Both the position numbers and the translations under genes were made by a program. Below the pieces are notes generated by a model that saw only the letters and a program-made list of their open reading frames with translations, was not told the DNA's origin and did no database searches. Shown piece after piece: positions 59,323 to 64,000 of a stretch of DNA of 64,000 nt. The stretch's first letter is position 1. The number at the start of each line of letters is the position of its first letter. Source of the stretch: Pirellulales bacterium. GTDB taxonomy: Bacteria > Planctomycetota > Planctomycetia > Pirellulales > Thermoguttaceae. Location: assembly GCA_016931995.1 (NCBI GenBank), contig JAFGDS010000090.1, positions 80,464 through 144,463 of the forward strand. Direction: 5' to 3'.

Positions 59323-60003
59323 TCACGCGGCCACGCGGACGCTTGGGCTCATGGTCGCCGCGATGGCGATTCCCTTGACGTATTGTCCCCGCACGGCGGC
59401 GGGCTTCATGTTCATCACGCGGTCGATAAACGCCCGAAGGTTCTCCACCAGCTTGCCCGCGTCAAAACTCAACCGTCCGACCAGGGCGTGGACGTTGCCG
59501 GCCGAGTCGTTGCGGAACTCGACCTTGCCGGCCTTGTACTCCTTGACCGTCGCGCCGACGTCGGGCGTCACCGTTCCCGCCCGAGGCGAGGGCATCAGCC
59601 CGCGGGGACCCAGCACGCGCCCCAGCGGTCCGACAATGCCCATCATGTCGGGCGACGCGATGCACACGTCGAAATCGGTCCAGCCACCCTTGATCTTCTC
59701 GGCCAGGTCCGCGTCGCCGACGACGTCGGCCCCCGCTTCGCGGGCTTCGTCGGCCTTGTTGCCCTTGGCGAAGACCACGATGCGAAGCGTCCGCCCGATG
59801 CCGTGTGGCAAGACGATCGAGCCGCGGACGAGCTGGTCGGCCTGCTTCGCGTCGATCCCCAGCCGCATGTGGATCTCGACCGATTGGTCGAACTTCGTCG
59901 TGTTGAATTGCTTCAACAGGGCGACGGCCTCCTCCAGTGGCAGCAGGGTCTTGCCCAGCGCCTTCTCGGCCATTGCCTTGTATCGTTTCGATGGTTTTGC
60001 CAT
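59323..60003 (-). CDS. rplA: 50S ribosomal protein L1
   Basis: A 226-residue L1-stalk protein. [60 protein letters not shown] and [20 protein letters not shown] are canonical. Standard place after rplK. Confidence 0.97.
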   Translation of the reverse strand: MAKPSKRYKAMAEKALGKTLLPLEEAVALLKQFNTTKFDQSVEIHMRLGIDAKQADQLVRGSIVLPHGIGRTLRIVVFAKGNKADEAREAGADVVGDADLAEKIKGGWTDFDVCIASPDMMGIVGPLGRVLGPRGLMPSPRAGTVTPDVGATVKEYKAGKVEFRNDSAGNVHALVGRLSFDAGKLVENLRAFIDRVMNMKPAAVRGQYVKGIAIAATMSPSVRVAA

Positions 60004-60020
60004 GCTCCGCGATCTCTCCG

Positions 60021-60449
60021 TCAGGACTCGACGACTTCCAGGCCCATGCTCCGGGCGGTTCCCTCGACCAACCGCCGGGCGTGCTCGACATTCCGCGCGT
60101 TGATGTCGGCCATCTTCCGCTTCACGATCTCGTCGATCTGGGTCATCGACACCTTGCCGACCTTTTCGCGGTTCGGCACGGCCGAGCCCTTGGCGATGCC
60201 CGCGGCCTGCTTCAATAGCGCCGCCGCGGGCGGACTCTTCGTCACGAACTCGAACGAACGATCGTTGTACACGCGGACCACGACCGGGATCGGCATGCCG
60301 CCCGCGTCCTTCGTCCGTTCGTTGAATTGCTGGACGAACTGCCCGAGGTTGATCCCGAACCGCCCCAGCGACGTGCCCACCGGAGGGGCCGGCGTGGCCT
60401 GGCCGCCAGGCACCTGAAACTTCACTTCGCCCGCGAGTTGTTTTGCCAT
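60021..60449 (-). CDS. rplK: 50S ribosomal protein L11
   Basis: A 142-residue GTPase-centre protein. [20 protein letters not shown] (Pro-rich switch), [20 protein letters not shown], and the C-terminal rRNA-binding [20 protein letters not shown]. It follows nusG directly. Confidence 0.97.
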   Translation of the reverse strand: MAKQLAGEVKFQVPGGQATPAPPVGTSLGRFGINLGQFVQQFNERTKDAGGMPIPVVVRVYNDRSFEFVTKSPPAAALLKQAAGIAKGSAVPNREKVGKVSMTQIDEIVKRKMADINARNVEHARRLVEGTARSMGLEVVES

Positions 60450-60455
60450 GACTGC

Positions 60456-61526
60456 CTACAGCGCCTCGATCTGCCAGTATTCCAATTCGACGGGCGTGCT
60501 CCGCCCGAAAATGTTAATCATCACGATCACGCGCCCGCTGGCCGCGTCGATCGACTCCACCTCTCCCTCGAAGTTCTCGAAGGTTCCCTCGTTGATTTTC
60601 ACCCGGTCGCCCTGGCTGAAGGCGATTTGCAGCCGCGGCGCCGAGCTGGTCTTCTCTTCCTGGGTCAGAACGATCCGCGACACCTCGTGCGGCAACATGG
60701 GCGTGGGATGCCCCGCCGCGCCGGTGAAGTCGCCGATACCCGGCGTCTCCCGCACCAGGAACCACGTGTCCTCGTTGATCTCCATCTGCACGACCAGATA
60801 GCCGGGGTATAGCTTGCGCTTGAGGACCCTTCTCTTGCCGCCTTTGACTTCGGTCACCTTTTCGATCGGAACGATCACGTCGCCAAAAAACCGCCCCAGC
60901 CCGGCGATCGCCACGCGGCGCTGAAGCCCCTCGCGGATCGACTCCTCGCGGTTGCTTTGCACCTTGAGGATGTACCACTGCATGTTCTCCGACTTGGGCT
61001 CCTCGACGACGTCCTCTTTCTTCTCTTCCTTTCCCTTCTTTTCTTCCTTCTCTTCCTCCCCCCCCTCTTTCTTCGCCCTGGCACGCCGGCCAGCCGGCTT
61101 CTCCTTTTTCAAGGCCGCCAAGCCCTCCGCGGGCGCAGGTTCCGCATCCGGCTCGGCCTCGGCCGGCGTTTCCGGCTCCTCCGCCGACGCCACCAGTTCC
61201 TCCGCGGGGGCCACCCCGGGCAACGCCTCGTCCGTGACCGCCTCCGCCTCCCCGGGGCTCTCCGCTTCCGACGATCCTCCTTCGCCCAGGAGCGGCTCGG
61301 GCGATTCGGCCGGGACCGGCTCGACGGCGGGCTCTAACTCTCCTTGCGGCTCGGGCGACCCCGCGGCCACGTCCTCGTCCGCAGGGCGCGGCGCGACCGT
61401 TTCCCCGGCGCCTTGCTCTCCGGTGTCCTGCAACGGCGAGTCAATCCCCTCTCGCCGCGCCTCGTCGGTTGGCGGGCAGTCCGGCACGGCCGGTTCGTCG
61501 GTCGGCTTGAAAGTCTCGTCGGTCAC
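60456..61526 (-). CDS. nusG: Transcription elongation/antitermination factor NusG with acidic N-terminal extension
   Basis: A 356-residue NusG if begun at GTG 61526 (GGGAGAG 7 nt upstream). Residues 182-356 are a normal NusG: NGN domain [55 protein letters not shown], and [23 protein letters not shown]. The first 181 residues are Pro/Glu/Ala-rich and acidic, ending in a Lys/Glu block. Beginning at ATG 60983 would give the canonical 175 residues, but there is no proper Shine-Dalgarno there and the frame is open for some 540 nt ahead. So the extension is probably translated. Located secE-nusG-rplK. Confidence 0.85.
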   Translation of the reverse strand: MTDETFKPTDEPAVPDCPPTDEARREGIDSPLQDTGEQGAGETVAPRPADEDVAAGSPEPQGELEPAVEPVPAESPEPLLGEGGSSEAESPGEAEAVTDEALPGVAPAEELVASAEEPETPAEAEPDAEPAPAEGLAALKKEKPAGRRARAKKEGGEEEKEEKKGKEEKKEDVVEEPKSENMQWYILKVQSNREESIREGLQRRVAIAGLGRFFGDVIVPIEKVTEVKGGKRRVLKRKLYPGYLVVQMEINEDTWFLVRETPGIGDFTGAAGHPTPMLPHEVSRIVLTQEEKTSSAPRLQIAFSQGDRVKINEGTFENFEGEVESIDAASGRVIVMINIFGRSTPVELEYWQIEAL

Positions 61527-61591
61527 ACCTGACTCTCCCGTCCACGCGCGGACCGCATCGGCGGCCGCGGCCCACTCGCGTCGCCGCAGTG

Positions 61592-61999
61592 TTACCCAAT
61601 AATACCCAGTCTCGTGAACAGCAAGACCCAGATGTTGTCGAAGAGGAACAGGACGGCGGCCAAGGCGATGATGGTGACCAAGACTACGGACGACCCGCGG
61701 AACAATTCGTGTCGCGTGGGCCAGGAGACCTTGTTCATCTCGGCTTCCACGGCAATGAGGAAGTCGGCGAAGGCCGGCAGGTTCACCAGCCGGTAGGCCG
61801 TCCACACCCCAGCCACCAACAGCAGGCCCGGCAGCCCGTACTGAAGCAGGTGGCCGTGGTTGTCCAACGTCACGCTCAATCTGTACAGTCCGAGCGCGAC
61901 GGCCAACGCCACGGCGGCGAAGGTCACCTGCCGGACAATGCGCCCTTGGCTTCGTTTATAGAGGCCCGTCCGGAACAGTTCCTGGAAGAACGCGTTCAC
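61592..61999 (-). CDS. secE: Protein translocase subunit SecE (three-helix type)
   Basis: A 135-residue subunit of SecYEG. The conserved cytosolic segment EAEMNKVSWPTRHELFRGSS precedes the last membrane helix (VVLVTIIALAAVLFLFDNIW). Two further hydrophobic helices lie at about 22-43 and 48-70, as in E. coli SecE. Located between tRNA-Trp and nusG. Confidence 0.94.
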   Translation of the reverse strand: MNAFFQELFRTGLYKRSQGRIVRQVTFAAVALAVALGLYRLSVTLDNHGHLLQYGLPGLLLVAGVWTAYRLVNLPAFADFLIAVEAEMNKVSWPTRHELFRGSSVVLVTIIALAAVLFLFDNIWVLLFTRLGIIG

Positions 62000-62077
62000 T
62001 GAAGCGGCTCTCCCGCGCGGTCCGCACGCGGCGCGTGCGGACGGTTCAAAAAAGGTTCACGCCGACCAAAGGGAAAA

Positions 62078-62153
62078 TGGCAGGGGCGGAGGGACTCGAA
62101 CTCTCAACCGCTGGTTTTGGAGACCAGTGCTCTACCACTTGAGCTACACCCCT
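62078..62153 (-). tRNA. tRNA-Trp (CCA)
   Basis: On the minus strand AGGGGTG pairs with CGCCCCT, the anticodon loop is CTCCAAA (anticodon CCA) on stem CTGGT/ACCAG, and the T loop is TTCGAGT. 76 nt including a 3' CCA that is present in the DNA. Located between tuf and secE. Confidence 0.97.
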
Positions 62154-62199
62154 GCGCCACGCCGAAAGCCCATCGGGCGGACACCGATCGACGCCACGT

Positions 62200-63399
<1,200 letters not shown>

Positions 63400-63486
63400 G
63401 CTAACTCCCTAGGCTGAGTCAATACGGGTAGGTTGTTGAAATGACGTTGTACGAAAAAAGGAGAGACTGTCCCAAAACCACCCAAG

Positions 63487-63559
63487 AGCTGCTGATGGGA
63501 TTCGGACCCATGACCTCGTCCTTACCAAGGACGCGCTCTTCCGGCTGAGCTACAGCAGC
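63487..63559 (-). tRNA. tRNA-Thr (GGT)
   Basis: Acceptor GCTGCTG/CAGCAGC, anticodon loop TTGGTAA (GGT) on stem CGTCC/GGACG, T loop TCCGAAT. 73 nt, no encoded CCA. It is the last tRNA before tuf. Confidence 0.96.
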
Positions 63560-63599
63560 CGACCCTTTCCTTCCCGCCGCTTGTGCGCAGCCTCTTTCA

Positions 63600-63670
63600 A
63601 GCGGGTGAAGGGAATCGAACCCTCGTCGTCAGCTTGGAAGGCTGTCGCTCTACCATTGAGCTACACCCGC
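63600..63670 (-). tRNA. tRNA-Gly (TCC)
   Basis: Acceptor GCGGGTG/CACCCGC, anticodon loop CTTCCAA (TCC), T loop TTCGATT. 71 nt; the outermost anticodon-stem pair is A-A. No encoded CCA. Confidence 0.96.
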
Positions 63671-63717
63671 AATTCGCTCGTCGCAATAAACATGATCGTT
63701 GGCGCCAGAGGGGCAAG

Positions 63718-63799
63718 TGGGGGGTGCAGGATTCGAACCTGCGAAGGCGTTGCCATCAGATTTACAGTCTGACCCCTTTGACCGCTCGGGAAACCCCCC
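63718..63799 (-). tRNA. tRNA-Tyr (GTA)
   Basis: Acceptor GGGGGGT/ACCCCCC, anticodon loop CTGTAAA (GTA) on TCAGA/TCTGA, long variable arm (TGGCAACGCCTTC), T loop TTCGAAT. 82 nt, no encoded CCA. Confidence 0.97.
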
Positions 63800-63931
63800 A
63801 GAACCGATTCGTGAATCCGTGGTTTCTCACCCACAACGCCGGCCACGCCGGACCGGACGCGTTTCTCGGGCTGCCCGACCGTCCCTGCCCGGTTCCCCAC
63901 CAGCCCGAAAAACCAAGGGGTTTCCGTTACG

Positions 63932-64000
63932 AGCTAGCGGAGGGACTTGAACCCACAACCTGCTGATTACAAATCAGCTGCTCTGCCAATTGAGCTACGC
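63932..64000 (-). tRNA. tRNA-Thr (TGT), cut by the window end
   Basis: Minus strand: the 3' acceptor CGCTAGC pairs with a 5' GCTAGCG of which only GCG is inside the window. The anticodon loop TTTGTAA (TGT) sits on GCTGA/TCAGC. About four 5' bases lie beyond base 64000. Confidence 0.95.

Noticed and set aside
63455..63475. GAGAGACTGTCCC between tuf and tRNA-Thr as a family E copy
   Set aside because: Only a half unit without the second arm; too short to call.

Overview
The window is a GC-rich chromosomal segment that reads as core genome of a planctomycete, probably Pirellulales-like. The assignment is an inference. It rests on an SHD1-type domain in a Pro-rich exported protein (22502-23449), small exported Pro-rich proteins, planctomycete-style extensions on several information-processing proteins, a short-form adenylate kinase, and many palindromic intergenic repeats of the kind abundant in that group. 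I see no transposase, integrase, phage, rRNA or CRISPR array.

Layout. 1-3.7 kb: grpE (cut by the left edge), an FmdB-type zinc ribbon, an RNase HII-like protein, a SixA-type phosphatase and two small exported proteins. 4.0-9.1 kb: trmL, a GH88-type glucuronyl hydrolase translationally coupled to an SDR, and an 849-residue zinc-ribbon/TPR membrane protein. 9.1-16.3 kb (minus): polA-coaE-rho-ribH-nusB-ftsY. 16.6-22.1 kb: a membrane-anchored coiled-coil protein, then (minus) hslV-hslU, a histidine kinase and a BshB1-like deacetylase. 22.5-27.5 kb: the SHD1 protein, an isochorismatase-like hydrolase, and a minus-strand trio (HExxH protein, DUF2760 protein, lid-less Hsp70).

27.8-64 kb is almost entirely minus strand and is the translation/transcription super-cluster. 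In transcription order: tRNA-Thr(TGT)-Tyr-Gly-Thr(GGT), tuf, tRNA-Trp, secE, nusG, rplKAJL, rpoBC, rpsL, rpsG, fusA; then a foreign-looking patch (PAS histidine kinase and a frameshifted gene); then the S10-spc genes rpsJ to map, and rpmJ-rpsM-rpsK-rpsD-rpoA-rplQ. Sigma70-like promoters can be read before rpsL, rpsJ and rpmJ, so the block is split into str, S10/spc and alpha units. rpmD (L30) and infA are missing from their usual places.

The most notable non-gene content is a set of five palindromic repeat families. One copy is inserted in frame into polA and another supplies the C-terminus of the DUF2760 protein. Other points are a roughly 180-residue acidic N-terminal extension on NusG, a 53-nt rpsC/rplP overlap, and convergent gene pairs whose stop codons are 1-10 nt apart. 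I did not find a clear new defence or biosynthetic system. The least understood candidates are the Hsp70/DUF2760/HExxH trio and the zinc-ribbon/TPR membrane protein.
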